Assembly: GCA_943330455.2 (NCBI GenBank)
Contig: CALQHT020000004.1
Coordinates: forward strand, 1 to 64,000
Source of the DNA: Nitrosovibrio sp. Nv4
Lineage (GTDB): Bacteria > Pseudomonadota > Alphaproteobacteria > Acetobacterales > Acetobacteraceae
DNA length: 64,000 nucleotides
Reading direction: 5' to 3'
Shown here: in pieces, positions 49,281 through 59,140 of the stretch
Layout: every line of letters starts with the position of its first letter
Position numbering within the stretch: the stretch's first letter is position 1
The notes under the pieces: generated by a model
The model's database searches: none
What the model was told of the DNA's origin: nothing
Seen by the model: only the letters and a program-made list of their open reading frames with translations
Translations under genes and position numbers: made by a program

Positions 49281-50618
49281 TCAACCGGCGGGCGGCGCGG
49301 TTTTGTGCGGAGTTTTCCCGCCGAACATATCTTGGGCCACCACGTCGCGGACCGTGTCCAAATCCAACCCATGCGCCGCGATCATATCGGCCGAATCGGC
49401 GATGATCGCGTCGATGTCGCCCATCAAGGTCAGGCGCTTGTAGAGGTCGGGGATCTGGATCCCCATGCTCTCGCCGATCAGTTCCATGAAGTTCAACAGT
49501 TCGAACGACACGTCTGGTTGGAATTGGACCAGTTCCCGGTGGCAGCCATGGAAGATCGAGGCGAACGTCGTGACTCCTGCCTCGGCGGCGGCGCGGAACT
49601 CCCGCTCCCGCAACTCGGCTTTGAACTTCGGCAGCACATTCAGATGGACCGCCTGCGTGCTGAGCACCGGCACGTCCAACGTCACCAGTTCCAGGCCAGG
49701 GATCGCGCCCAGCACCTTCTTCACCGCGGCCATGATCCCGGGCAGTGCTGAACGCTCCTGGATTGCCACGCGCTTGTTGACGGGATGGACCAGGAATGGC
49801 CGCAAATCCTCCAGCCGCTCCGCGAAGAATTCCGTGATCGGATTCAGGTCGAACGGCATGGAGCCGGTCGAGTCCTTGTAGGCGGGCAGCGCGACCTCGC
49901 CGATCTGGATCTGGCAACTCGGGCACCACGACACGACCTTGGAGGAGCCCGCGCGGGACAGCCGCTCGATCGTGTTGTAGCCAACGCGACCGGCAGTTTT
50001 CATGTCTCCCTGCTTGAACTGCTGGATGCCGCAGCAGGTCGAGTTACCGCCCATGACTTCATACGACACGCCGATCGCGTCGAGCACATCCAGGACCAGC
50101 AGCGCGATATGTGGGGTCTTGATGACGTTGCAGCCAGTGTAGAACACGATGTCCGGTGAGCCTTCATACTCCCCGGCCGGGCGCAGCGGCGGGTTGATCC
50201 GCGCGATAACGTCGGGCGGCAGTTGTAGGCGTGAAATGATGCGCGTGCCGCGGCTCATGGTGTTGAAATACTGGTTGGCCGCCTTCCGCACCGCGGCGTC
50301 GCCCTGCTTTGCCTTCGATGCGACGCGGGCCAGATTGACCATCAGTCGAGGATTGATCCCATGCTCGCAGGCCGGGATGCACTTGCCGCTGTTGCTGCAA
50401 ACCTGCGCCCAACGTTCGGCGTCCGGGGTGCCGGCGCCGCCGGCCAGCAGGTCCAAAATTCCGGCGGCCACGCCAGCGGAGTCCGATGTATCGACACCGG
50501 CCGGTTCGGCCATAGGGCAGGCTTCCACGCATTTGCCGCATCGGGTGCAGGCGTCCAGTATATGGTCCACGCGCCCTTGCATGGCATCGGCAAACGACAA
50601 GATTCCACTGTCCGGCAT
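49281..50618 (-). CDS. HdrB/GlpC-like (Fe-S)-binding protein (ferredoxin-like plus CCG domains)
   Basis: CTRCGKCVEACP ferredoxin motif; degenerate CSNSGKCIPAC; CX31CCX35CXXC (YTGCNVIK...STCCGIQQ...SWCPSCQ) CCG motif. Confidence 0.88.
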   Translation of the reverse strand: MPDSGILSFADAMQGRVDHILDACTRCGKCVEACPMAEPAGVDTSDSAGVAAGILDLLAGGAGTPDAERWAQVCSNSGKCIPACEHGINPRLMVNLARVASKAKQGDAAVRKAANQYFNTMSRGTRIISRLQLPPDVIARINPPLRPAGEYEGSPDIVFYTGCNVIKTPHIALLVLDVLDAIGVSYEVMGGNSTCCGIQQFKQGDMKTAGRVGYNTIERLSRAGSSKVVSWCPSCQIQIGEVALPAYKDSTGSMPFDLNPITEFFAERLEDLRPFLVHPVNKRVAIQERSALPGIMAAVKKVLGAIPGLELVTLDVPVLSTQAVHLNVLPKFKAELREREFRAAAEAGVTTFASIFHGCHRELVQFQPDVSFELLNFMELIGESMGIQIPDLYKRLTLMGDIDAIIADSADMIAAHGLDLDTVRDVVAQDMFGGKTPHKTAPPAG

Positions 50619-50677
50619 AATGGTGATCCTTCTGGTCGCGTGTTCAGCCTAACCGATTTCCGCTTTGGCTGGAAACT

Positions 50678-51475
50678 CTACCCAGTTGGTCCGTCGGTCA
50701 GCAAATTCTCTTCGGTGACGCCGTAGATCGCAAACACGTGGTCCGCGGTCAGTTCGGCTGGTGTGCCGTCGAATATCATCCTGCCATCCCGCATGCCGAC
50801 CACCCGATCGCAATAGGCGCGCACCACATCCAGATGATGCAAGTTGGCCAGCACCGTCAGCCCATCCTCGTGATTGATCCGCTTCAACGCTTGCATCACC
50901 ACCCGCGCGTTGTGCGGATCCAGGCTGGCAATCGGCTCATCCGCCAGCACCAACCACGGTTCCTGCAACAGTGCTCGGCAGATCGCCACCCGCTGCTGTT
51001 GGCCACCCGAAAGTGTGCCGGCCCGTTGCAGGGCCACTTCGAGAAGGCCGAAGCGTTCCAGGACCAGCAGGGCTTCCGTGCGCTCCTCGGCCGAGAACCG
51101 CCCCAGCAGGGCCGACATCGTGCCATGTCGCTGCAATCGTCCGGTCAGGACATTTGTCAGGACATCCAGCCGAGGGATCAGGTTGAACTGTTGGAAGATC
51201 ATGGCGGCCCGCGCCCGCCACCGGCGCAGATCGTTGCCCCGCAGAGTCGTCACGTCGATGGTGCCATAATGGATGGAGCCGCTGTCGGGCTCGATCAGCC
51301 GATTGATCAGGCGCAGTATCGTGGATTTGCCGGCGCCCGACCGGCCGACAATGCCGACGAACTGTCCCGCCGGCACTGTCAGGTCGAATGTATCGACTGC
51401 AACCACGGTCCCGAACCGGCGGACCAGGCCGCCGATCCGCAGGTCCGCGGTGCTTGCGGGGGCGGGGTGCGGCAT
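50678..51475 (-). CDS. phnC: Phosphonate ABC transporter ATP-binding protein
   Basis: VGIVGRSGAGKSTILRLINRLIEPDSGSI (Walker A), LSGGQQQRVAICRALLQEPWLVLADEPIASLDP (signature/Walker B). Confidence 0.93.
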   Translation of the reverse strand: MPHPAPASTADLRIGGLVRRFGTVVAVDTFDLTVPAGQFVGIVGRSGAGKSTILRLINRLIEPDSGSIHYGTIDVTTLRGNDLRRWRARAAMIFQQFNLIPRLDVLTNVLTGRLQRHGTMSALLGRFSAEERTEALLVLERFGLLEVALQRAGTLSGGQQQRVAICRALLQEPWLVLADEPIASLDPHNARVVMQALKRINHEDGLTVLANLHHLDVVRAYCDRVVGMRDGRMIFDGTPAELTADHVFAIYGVTEENLLTDGPTG

Positions 51476-51506
51476 CAGCCCGCCACACCTCGGGACGGAG
51501 GCATTG

Positions 51507-52460
51507 TCAGACAGGCTTGCTCGCAGTGTCGATCTGCTGGATCGCGGCAGTGTCCAGGTTGATCTCGGCCGCCCCCATCAGTTCCTTCAATTGATCCAGG
51601 TTGGTGGCGCTGGCGATCGGCGCGGTGACGCTGGGGCGCGCGATAAGCCACGCAATCGCGATCTGCCCGGGCTTGGCGTTGTAGCGCTTCGCCACGTCGT
51701 CCAGCGCCTTGATCACGCCGAACCCGTAGTCGTTCAGGTATTTCTCCACCCGAGCGCCACGCAACCGGCCTTCCATGTCCGCCTTGGAGCGATATTTCCC
51801 GGTCAGGAACCCGCTGGCCAGGGAGTAGTAACCGATGACTCCGACCTTCTCCGCCAGGCACAGAGCTTCCAGCGGCCCCTCGAATTCGGCCCGCTCGACC
51901 AGGCTGTATTGCGGTTGCAGGCTCTGATAGCGCGGCAGGCCCTTTTCGGTGCTGATCTTCAGCGACTCTCCCAGGCGAGCGGCGGAGAAGTTCGAAGCGC
52001 CGATCTCGCGAATTTTGCCCTGCTTGATCAGGTCGGCATAGGCGGACAGGGTTTCCTCGATAGCGGTGTCCGGATCGTCGCGATGCGATTGATACAGGTC
52101 GATGTAGTCGGTCTTCAGCCGGCGCAGGGAGTCTTCCACGGCCTGCATCATGTAAGCGCGAGATAGGCCCTTCTTGCCCGGTCCCATTTCGATGCCCAGC
52201 TTCGAGGCAATGATGACCTTGTCGCGGTTGCCGCGGGACTTGAGCCAATTGCCGATGATGATTTCGGACTCGCCACCGCTGTTGCCGGGATGCCAGCGGG
52301 AATAGACGTCGGCGGTGTCGATGAAGTTGAAGCCACCGGCGACGAAAGCGTCCAGCAGCTCGAACGACGTCTTTTCATCCGCGGTCCAGCCGAAGACGTT
52401 GCCGCCGAACGTGATCGGCATGACATGCAGCGATGATTGGCCAAGCCTGCGCTTTTCCAT
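51507..52460 (-). CDS. Aldo/keto reductase
   Basis: MEKRRLGQSSLHVMPITFGGNVFGWTADEKTSFELLDAFVAGGFNFIDTADVYSRWHPGNSGGESEIIIGNWLKSRGNRDKVIIASKLG...DYIDLYQSHRDDPDT. Confidence 0.93.
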   Translation of the reverse strand: MEKRRLGQSSLHVMPITFGGNVFGWTADEKTSFELLDAFVAGGFNFIDTADVYSRWHPGNSGGESEIIIGNWLKSRGNRDKVIIASKLGIEMGPGKKGLSRAYMMQAVEDSLRRLKTDYIDLYQSHRDDPDTAIEETLSAYADLIKQGKIREIGASNFSAARLGESLKISTEKGLPRYQSLQPQYSLVERAEFEGPLEALCLAEKVGVIGYYSLASGFLTGKYRSKADMEGRLRGARVEKYLNDYGFGVIKALDDVAKRYNAKPGQIAIAWLIARPSVTAPIASATNLDQLKELMGAAEINLDTAAIQQIDTASKPV

Positions 52461-52643
52461 ACGGGGACTCCCTGGGTGGATAGAAATCTGAAAAAGCGAG
52501 CGAACACCCTGATGGAGCCCCGCCCGGTCGTGCAAACGGCGGGCCGAAGCCCGCCGGTTGGACGCAGGATAGACGATACGGCCCGTGGTTCAAGCACCCA
52601 AGGACCATCCTTCCCCGCGAGCGGGGGAAGGTTTTCGAGGCGA

Positions 52644-54362
52644 TCAGACCCGCCCGGCGCGAACCAGACGGCCCGGAGTGGCACCGGTGTACTGGCCGTT
52701 CTCGAACGTGCAGACGCCGGACACGAAGGTGTTGCGATAGCCATCGACCCGTTGCACCAGCCGCCGTCCGCCCATCGGCAGGTCGTAGCGGACCTCCGGG
52801 ATGTGCAGCCGAAGGCCATCATAGTCGATCACGTTGACGTCGGCCTTCTTGCCGACCGCAAGAACGCCGCGGTCATGGAAGCCGAAGAAGTTCGCCGTTT
52901 CGCTGGTCTGGCGCTTCACCATCAGTTCCAGCGGCAGCTTCTCACCCCGCGTCCGATCCCGCGCCCAGTGGATCAGCATCCAGCTCGGCACGCTCGCGTC
53001 GACAATGGACGAACAATGCGCGCCACCGTCCGACAGACCCAGGATCGTCGCGTCGTCGGTCAACATCATGCGAATGATGTCGTGGTTGCTCTCGTTGTAG
53101 CCAACGATCGGGAAATATAGGAACTTGTCGGCACCGGTCGCGAGATAGTCGTACGCGACTTCATCGGGCGAGTGGTTGGAGCGGGCCGCGATGGCCGCGA
53201 TGCTCTCGCTCGCTTCCGGCTCATAGTTCGGCGGGTCGCCCATTGGGAACATGCGATCCCAGCCGGTCGTGATGTATTGGCGGAACTGCGACAGGCGACG
53301 CAGCAGGTGCGGTGCCGGCGCCTCGCTGAGCACCTGGGCGCGGAACGCCGGGTCCTGCATCCGCTTGATCCGCTCTTCTGCCGGCAGCTTCAGCAGCGCC
53401 TGGTAGCTTTCGCGGATCGAGAACGGGTTGAGCGCGGTGTCGATGCCCAGCATCACGCCGACGGGACGACCGGCGATCTGCGCCGTGACCATCGCGCCCT
53501 GCGAGCGGGCCTTGTGCACACCGGCCATCAGGCGCTTCCAACGGACGGCATCGTTCGGGCGGTCGGTCAGCAGGAACCATACCGGGCGGCCGGTATCCTG
53601 GCCCAGCTTGGTCATCCACTCCAATTCGACTTTTTCGTCGTCGAAGTCGCTGTTGACGCCGAACGCACCGTAATTCAGGCCCTTGAAGGCGGAGCCGATG
53701 CCCAGCAGTTCCTGCACTTCGGAATAGCGGCCAGGGACCATCTCCCCCTGCGGGGTCTTGTGCGAGTTGGTCCGGGATGTCGTGAAGCCGAACGCGCCCG
53801 CTTCCAGGCCGGCCCGCACCGCATCGCGCATCGCGGCGATGTCGTCGGCGGTGGCGGCTTCACGGTTGATGGCGCGATCGCCCATCACATAGACGCGCAG
53901 GGGATGGTGCGGGATCTGCGCCGCGATATCGATCGCGCGCGGCATCTGGTCCAGCGCATCCAGGTATTGCGGGAAGGTTTCCCAGTTCCACTTCAGCCCT
54001 TCCGCCAGGGCGACACCTGGGATTTCCTCGATCGATTCCATCAGGCCGATCAGGGAGGTATGATCCTCGTTGCGAACGGGCGCGAAGCCGACGCCGCAAT
54101 TGCCGAACATGATGGTCGTGACACCATGCCAGGAGGACGGTGCGAGCACCGGGTCCCAGGTGGCCTGGCCGTCATAATGGGTGTGGACATCGACCCAGCC
54201 CGGCGTGATCAACAGCCCATTGGCGTCGATTTCGCGCTTTCCCGGACCTGCCTTGCCGCCGACCGAGGCAATCTTGCCGCCTTCAAGCGCAACGTCGCCA
54301 GTATAGCCCGGTTTGCCGGTCCCATCGACGATGGTGCCGCCCCTTATTACTGTGTCGTGCAT
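52644..54362 (-). CDS. N-acyl-D-amino-acid deacylase-like amidohydrolase
   Basis: MHDTVIRGGTIVDGTGKPGYTGDVALEGGKIASVGG...LLITPGWVDVHTHYDGQATWDPVLAPSSWHGVTTIMFGNCGVGFAPVR; HTHYD metal motif; D-aminoacylase family. Confidence 0.88.
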   Translation of the reverse strand: MHDTVIRGGTIVDGTGKPGYTGDVALEGGKIASVGGKAGPGKREIDANGLLITPGWVDVHTHYDGQATWDPVLAPSSWHGVTTIMFGNCGVGFAPVRNEDHTSLIGLMESIEEIPGVALAEGLKWNWETFPQYLDALDQMPRAIDIAAQIPHHPLRVYVMGDRAINREAATADDIAAMRDAVRAGLEAGAFGFTTSRTNSHKTPQGEMVPGRYSEVQELLGIGSAFKGLNYGAFGVNSDFDDEKVELEWMTKLGQDTGRPVWFLLTDRPNDAVRWKRLMAGVHKARSQGAMVTAQIAGRPVGVMLGIDTALNPFSIRESYQALLKLPAEERIKRMQDPAFRAQVLSEAPAPHLLRRLSQFRQYITTGWDRMFPMGDPPNYEPEASESIAAIAARSNHSPDEVAYDYLATGADKFLYFPIVGYNESNHDIIRMMLTDDATILGLSDGGAHCSSIVDASVPSWMLIHWARDRTRGEKLPLELMVKRQTSETANFFGFHDRGVLAVGKKADVNVIDYDGLRLHIPEVRYDLPMGGRRLVQRVDGYRNTFVSGVCTFENGQYTGATPGRLVRAGRV

Positions 54363-54479
54363 GGCTCTCTCCCGTTACCGTCATTCGCTGGCGCGCATCG
54401 GAAACCCGGAACACGCCAGGGTCAAGTCTTGGCCAATTCGGCCGGTCGGCGGCCGCCGGTTTGTTCCGGCGCCGTCGGA

Positions 54480-55346
54480 TCAGGCCGGCGTCGTGCCGCG
54501 CAAGCAGGTGCGATGCAGCACCCGAGGATGGAAGGCCGCATCGAAGTTCGGATCGGCGCGATGCAGCAGGCAGCGATTGTCCCACATCAGCATGTCGCCG
54601 GCCCGCCAGTGATGGCGGTACTGAAACTCATCCCGCGTCGCATGCGCCTCCAACTCCGCCAGCACCGCTCGGCCTTCTTCCATCGGCCGGCCGTCGAAAT
54701 GCGACGCGTGCTCGCCCATGAACAGGCTGCGGCGGCCGCTATCCGGGTGAACGCGCACCAGAGGATGTGACATCGGCGGGGCATCGGCGGCCTCCTCCGG
54801 CGAGATCGTGATCCCGTTCTTGGCCAGCGACAATTCCCAGCTATGGACGACACGCACGCCATCGAGCGTGGCTTTCCGGTCGGCGGGCAGCGCCTCATAG
54901 GCCGCTCCCATATCGGCAAACAGGGTATCGCCACCCTCGGGCGGCATCACGATCGCGTGCAGGATCGTCGCCATCGAGGGCAACTCCCGAAACGATTTGT
55001 CCGTGTGCCAGCGCGTGGAGGCCACTTTCCCGCTGGGTTTGCCGGTCGCGTCCAGGTTGGTGACGGTGTGGACCAGCGGATTGCCGGTGCCGCGATTGCC
55101 CAAAGTATGCCGTTCCAATGTGCCAAATTGCTCGGTGAAAGCGATCTGCTCCTCCGGGGTCAGGGCCTGATCGCGGAAGCACAGGACATGGTAGCGCACG
55201 AACGCGTCATACACGGCCTGACAGACGGATTGGCTGAGCGGACGACGCAGGTCCAATCCAACCACCTCGGCCGCCAGACGGGGGGACAGCGGTCTGATGG
55301 AAAAGTCCTGAGCAGCGGCGGGGCGGGATCCCAGGCTGACTGACAT
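54480..55346 (-). CDS. TauD/TfdA family Fe(II)/2-oxoglutarate dioxygenase
   Basis: FRDQALTPEEQIAFTEQFGTLERHTLGNRGTGNP...STRWHTDKSFRELPSMATILHAIVMPPEGGDTLFADM (HxD)...WDNRCLLHRADPNFDA (distal His). Confidence 0.92.
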   Translation of the reverse strand: MSVSLGSRPAAAQDFSIRPLSPRLAAEVVGLDLRRPLSQSVCQAVYDAFVRYHVLCFRDQALTPEEQIAFTEQFGTLERHTLGNRGTGNPLVHTVTNLDATGKPSGKVASTRWHTDKSFRELPSMATILHAIVMPPEGGDTLFADMGAAYEALPADRKATLDGVRVVHSWELSLAKNGITISPEEAADAPPMSHPLVRVHPDSGRRSLFMGEHASHFDGRPMEEGRAVLAELEAHATRDEFQYRHHWRAGDMLMWDNRCLLHRADPNFDAAFHPRVLHRTCLRGTTPA

Positions 55347-55516
55347 GGCTACATCCTCCGGGAACCGAGGGGGCGGTTTGCGCCTTCACCTCATGGTTCC
55401 TTATGACTTCTCGCCGCTTTGAACGGTTTATCGAGTTGGGAAGGTAGCAATCCAGGCATGCGGTGGCAATCTCGACGTTGGCCGATGGCGAGCAAGCTGC
55501 ACCGGCCACCGCAACA

Positions 55517-57421
55517 CTACTCTGCCGCCAAGGCCTTGACTCCCCCACCGTAAAGCAAGGCCGCGGCACTGGATGCCTGCATCGGACGACCGAACAGATA
55601 TCCCTGGCCATAGGTGCAACCCAACTCGCGCAGGCGGAGCATGGTGGCTTCGTCCTCGATCCCCTCCGCGGTCAGTTCCAGACCCAACGCATGTCCCAGT
55701 CCAATGATCGCCGCCACGTAACGCGCGCTTTCCGCATCGGTATCCAGTGCCTGCATGAAGGACTTATCGATTTTCAACTTGTCGAACGGCAATTCACGCA
55801 AGTGATACAGGCTGGAAAATCCAGTCCCGAAATCGTCCAGCGCCACCGAGACACCCTGTTCCCGCAACCCATCGACAACCCCCCGCGCAATCCGAGAATC
55901 ATGGATCAGCGCGTTCTCGGTAATTTCGATTTCCAGTCGGGTTCCGTCCATCCCGTGACGCTCCAGGATGTGGCGCACATCTTCAGGCAGCGACTCGTCC
56001 TGCAATTCATGCGGCGACATATTGACCGACAGCCGGAGTTCCGGCGGCCAATCACGTGCGGCGGCGCAGGCGGCGGACAGGATGGCTCCGAACATTGCCG
56101 CCGACAGTCCTGCCTCCTCCACCAAAGTCAGGAACTGAACGGGGGGCAGCAGCCCGTGCACCGGATGCTCCCAGCGCGCCAAGACTTCGAACCCGACAAT
56201 GGCTATGTTGTCCAACCGCACCAACGGCTGGAAATACGGCACGATCTCCCCGGCCTCGATCGCGCCGCGCAATTCGCCCTTCAATTCCGTGGACCGCATC
56301 AGGTCCTCGCTCATGCGCCGCTCGAAGAAGCGGTAACACCCGCCGCCCTCTGCCTTCGCATAGGACATGGCGATGTCCGCGGTCCGCAGGATCGATGTGG
56401 CGTCCGTTCCGTCCCGCGGACCAACCGATATGCCGATCGCGGCGCTGACATCCAGGGTCATGGCGCCAACCTGGATCGGCTCCGACAGCAGACGCAGCAC
56501 ATCCCTCGCCCGCGCCGCGATGCCGGTATCGTCCTCGGTCACCCGCAGCACCGCGGCAAATTCGTCAGCGCCAAGACGAGCCACAATAGGCTCATTGGCC
56601 AATTCCCGTGCGAGGCGGGTGCCGATCTCTCGCAGCATCGTATCCCCGACCGGATGTCCGTGCACGTCATTGACGGCCTTGAACCCGTCCAGATCGATGA
56701 ACAGCACAGCACAGGGTGCCGCCGCGGCAAGCATTCGCTCGGTCGTTTCCAGGAAGCATGTCCTGTTCGGCAGACCGGTCAACGAATCCTGCATCGCGGC
56801 CCGCGTCAGATGCTTCATCGCTTCCGTCAGCGTGTCCTCCGCTCGGCGGTGCTTCGTGTTGTCGCGCAGCACAGCGACAAAGCCACGATGCGGCGCCAGG
56901 TCACGCAGCCGCGCCTCTATCCACACCGGCGAGCCATTGCCGTGGCGCAGCGCCCAAGTGGTTTCCTGCCCCAGATCCGCCGCGTCGATGCGTGCCAGGG
57001 CCTGGTGCAGCCCGGTCCGATCCTCCGCCGTGTCGCTCAGCAGGGCGGATGCCTCCATCCCGAACACATCCTGACAAGCCGGAGAGACGAAGTTGGGCTG
57101 AAGCTGCCGGTTCAGCCGGACAATCACGTCAGAGCTATGATCCAGCACCATCCGCGCCATCGCCAGCCGGTCGGTCTGTTCGGCTCGCGCCTCTGCCAGC
57201 ATCCACGCGCCTTGGGTGATATTGCCACGCAAGCGTCCGATGTGGCGCGACAGCAGCAGCCAACACAGGCAGGCCGCGCCCCAGCCCGTTGCCGCCAGAA
57301 GGGTCAGAACCATGGGTAGGCCGAGCATCAGACGTCCTCGCGCCGATTGGGTTCGGGTGACGGTCCCACGAGGGGGGAGCAAATGGTCGGAAACGGGAAA
57401 CCGCCAACGCATGCCGTCCAA
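55517..57421 (-). CDS. PAS-GGDEF-EAL protein with N-terminal TM segment
   Basis: PAS-like region (RMVLDHSSDVIVRLNRQLQPNFVSPACQDVFG), GGDEF domain (MQDSLTGLPNRTCFLE...VARLGADEFAAVL), EAL domain (GFEVLARWEHP...LDDFGTGFSSLYHLRELPFDKLKIDKSF). Confidence 0.92.
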   Translation of the reverse strand: MDGMRWRFPVSDHLLPPRGTVTRTQSARGRLMLGLPMVLTLLAATGWGAACLCWLLLSRHIGRLRGNITQGAWMLAEARAEQTDRLAMARMVLDHSSDVIVRLNRQLQPNFVSPACQDVFGMEASALLSDTAEDRTGLHQALARIDAADLGQETTWALRHGNGSPVWIEARLRDLAPHRGFVAVLRDNTKHRRAEDTLTEAMKHLTRAAMQDSLTGLPNRTCFLETTERMLAAAAPCAVLFIDLDGFKAVNDVHGHPVGDTMLREIGTRLARELANEPIVARLGADEFAAVLRVTEDDTGIAARARDVLRLLSEPIQVGAMTLDVSAAIGISVGPRDGTDATSILRTADIAMSYAKAEGGGCYRFFERRMSEDLMRSTELKGELRGAIEAGEIVPYFQPLVRLDNIAIVGFEVLARWEHPVHGLLPPVQFLTLVEEAGLSAAMFGAILSAACAAARDWPPELRLSVNMSPHELQDESLPEDVRHILERHGMDGTRLEIEITENALIHDSRIARGVVDGLREQGVSVALDDFGTGFSSLYHLRELPFDKLKIDKSFMQALDTDAESARYVAAIIGLGHALGLELTAEGIEDEATMLRLRELGCTYGQGYLFGRPMQASSAAALLYGGGVKALAAE

Positions 57422-57607
57422 GACAGATTCATGACCAGCGTCCTACCGGTGCGGGATGCACCTGCATCCGAGTGGCCACAGTGGGCCAGCTTGTATGAAC
57501 GAGTTACTAACGCCGACGAATTTCATGATGATTGAATGATGCGGTGCACCCTTGACACAGCCCGCCGCCGGGGTTGCCATCGTCCACCCACAGCGCACCG
57601 GAGCACC

Positions 57608-58063
57608 GTGCCACAACGATCCTTCCATAGCCCCGTCGGGGACATCACGGTCTTTGAGGAGGACGGTGCGATCGTCGCCCTGGACTGGGGCTGGACCGGT
57701 GACCAGCACGACACGGCATTGCTGCAACAGGCGGCTGCCCAACTCGAAGCCTATTTCGATGGCGCGTTGCGGGCGTTCGACCTTCCCCTGGCGCCGGTCG
57801 GAACGCCGTATCGCCAGAAGGTCTGGCGCGCTCTGTGCGACATCCCGTATGGCGAGACCCGCTCCTATCTCGATGTCGCCGCCGTCGCCGGTGGCAGCCC
57901 GCGTTCCGTGGGCCAGGCGAACGGGTCCAATCCCATCCCGCTGATCATCCCCTGCCACCGGGTCATTGCCAGCACATCCATAGGAGGCTACTCGGGCGGC
58001 GACGGGCTTCCCACGAAGCGCTGGCTCCTTGCCCTGGAGAACCCCTCATCCTTGTTGATCTGA
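57608..58063 (+). CDS. ogt: Methylated-DNA--[protein]-cysteine S-methyltransferase
   Basis: GTG start; GTPYRQKVWRALCDIPYGETRSYLDVAAVAGGSPRSVGQANGSNPIPLIIPCHRVIASTSIGGYSGG; PCHR active site. Confidence 0.93.
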   Translation: MPQRSFHSPVGDITVFEEDGAIVALDWGWTGDQHDTALLQQAAAQLEAYFDGALRAFDLPLAPVGTPYRQKVWRALCDIPYGETRSYLDVAAVAGGSPRSVGQANGSNPIPLIIPCHRVIASTSIGGYSGGDGLPTKRWLLALENPSSLLI

Positions 58064-58140
58064 CCGTATGTCAGGCGCGCCCCTATTCGCCACGGCCCTA
58101 TCGACCCATCGCCTCGATCACGTCCATCACGGAGACTGAC

Positions 58141-59112
58141 ATGACACACGCCATCCGCATCCACACCAATGGCGGCCCAGAGGTGATGAAATGGGAAGAC
58201 CTGCCCACCCCCGAGCCCGGTCCCGGTGAGGCATTGATCAAGCATAGCGCGGTTGGCCTGAACTACATCGACGTCTATTTCCGGACCGGCCTCTACAAGG
58301 CCCCCGGCATGCCGCTGATCATCGGGCAGGAGGGTGCGGGCACCGTTCTCGCGGTCGGAGCGAATGTCACCAGCGTGGCGGTGGGCGATCGCGTGGCCTA
58401 TGCCGGCCCGATCGGTGGCTATGCGACCGAGCGTGTGATCCCCGCCGATCGTTTGGTGAAGCTGCCGGACGCGATCAGCTTCGAAATTGGTGCGGCGATG
58501 ATGCTGCAAGGCATGACGGCTCAGTATCTGCTGCGCCGCACCTACCACGTGAAGCCCGGCGACCCGATCGTGGTCCATGCAGCGGCCGGCGGCGTCGGCC
58601 TGATCATGTGCCAATGGGCGAAGCATCTCGGCGCCACCGTCATCGGTGTCGTGTCCAGCGAGGACAAGGCCGCGCTCGCCCGTGCCAATGGGGCTGCCCA
58701 TACCGTCGTCGGATATGGCAGCCTGGTGGCGGACGTGAAGCGTATCACGGGCGGCGCGATGGTGCCGGTCGTCTATGACAGCGTCGGCAAGGACACGTTC
58801 AATGCCAGCCTGGATTGTCTCGCGCCACTGGGCCTGATGGCCAGCTATGGCAGCGCATCCGGTCCGGTGCCGCCGGTGGATATCGGGGTCCTGGCGGCCA
58901 AGGGCAGCCTGTTCCTGACCCGCCCGTCGCTGGCGACTTACACCGCCAAGCGGTCCGACCTGGAAATGGTGACGGCCGACCTGTTCGACGTGGTGGCGAA
59001 GGGCGCGGTGAAGATTCAGGTGAACCAGACCTTCGCCCTGAAAGACGCGGCCAAGGCCCATATCGCCCTGGAAGCACGCCAGACGACGGGCAGCACGGTT
59101 CTGATCCCGTAA
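58141..59112 (+). CDS. Quinone oxidoreductase (zinc-independent MDR family)
   Basis: MTHAIRIHTNGGPEVMKWEDLPTPEPGPGEALIKHSAVGLNYIDVYFRTGLY...VVHAAAGGVGLIMCQWAKHLGATVIGVVSSEDKAALARANGA. Confidence 0.93.
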   Translation: MTHAIRIHTNGGPEVMKWEDLPTPEPGPGEALIKHSAVGLNYIDVYFRTGLYKAPGMPLIIGQEGAGTVLAVGANVTSVAVGDRVAYAGPIGGYATERVIPADRLVKLPDAISFEIGAAMMLQGMTAQYLLRRTYHVKPGDPIVVHAAAGGVGLIMCQWAKHLGATVIGVVSSEDKAALARANGAAHTVVGYGSLVADVKRITGGAMVPVVYDSVGKDTFNASLDCLAPLGLMASYGSASGPVPPVDIGVLAAKGSLFLTRPSLATYTAKRSDLEMVTADLFDVVAKGAVKIQVNQTFALKDAAKAHIALEARQTTGSTVLIP

Positions 59113-59140
59113 GGCGGGACTCTCGCCGACATCGGCCGAG

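Noticed and set aside
53172-54770. 532-aa plus-strand ORF
   Set aside because: Antisense shadow of the D-aminoacylase-like gene.
55463-57319. 618-aa plus-strand ORF
   Set aside because: Antisense shadow of the PAS-GGDEF-EAL gene.
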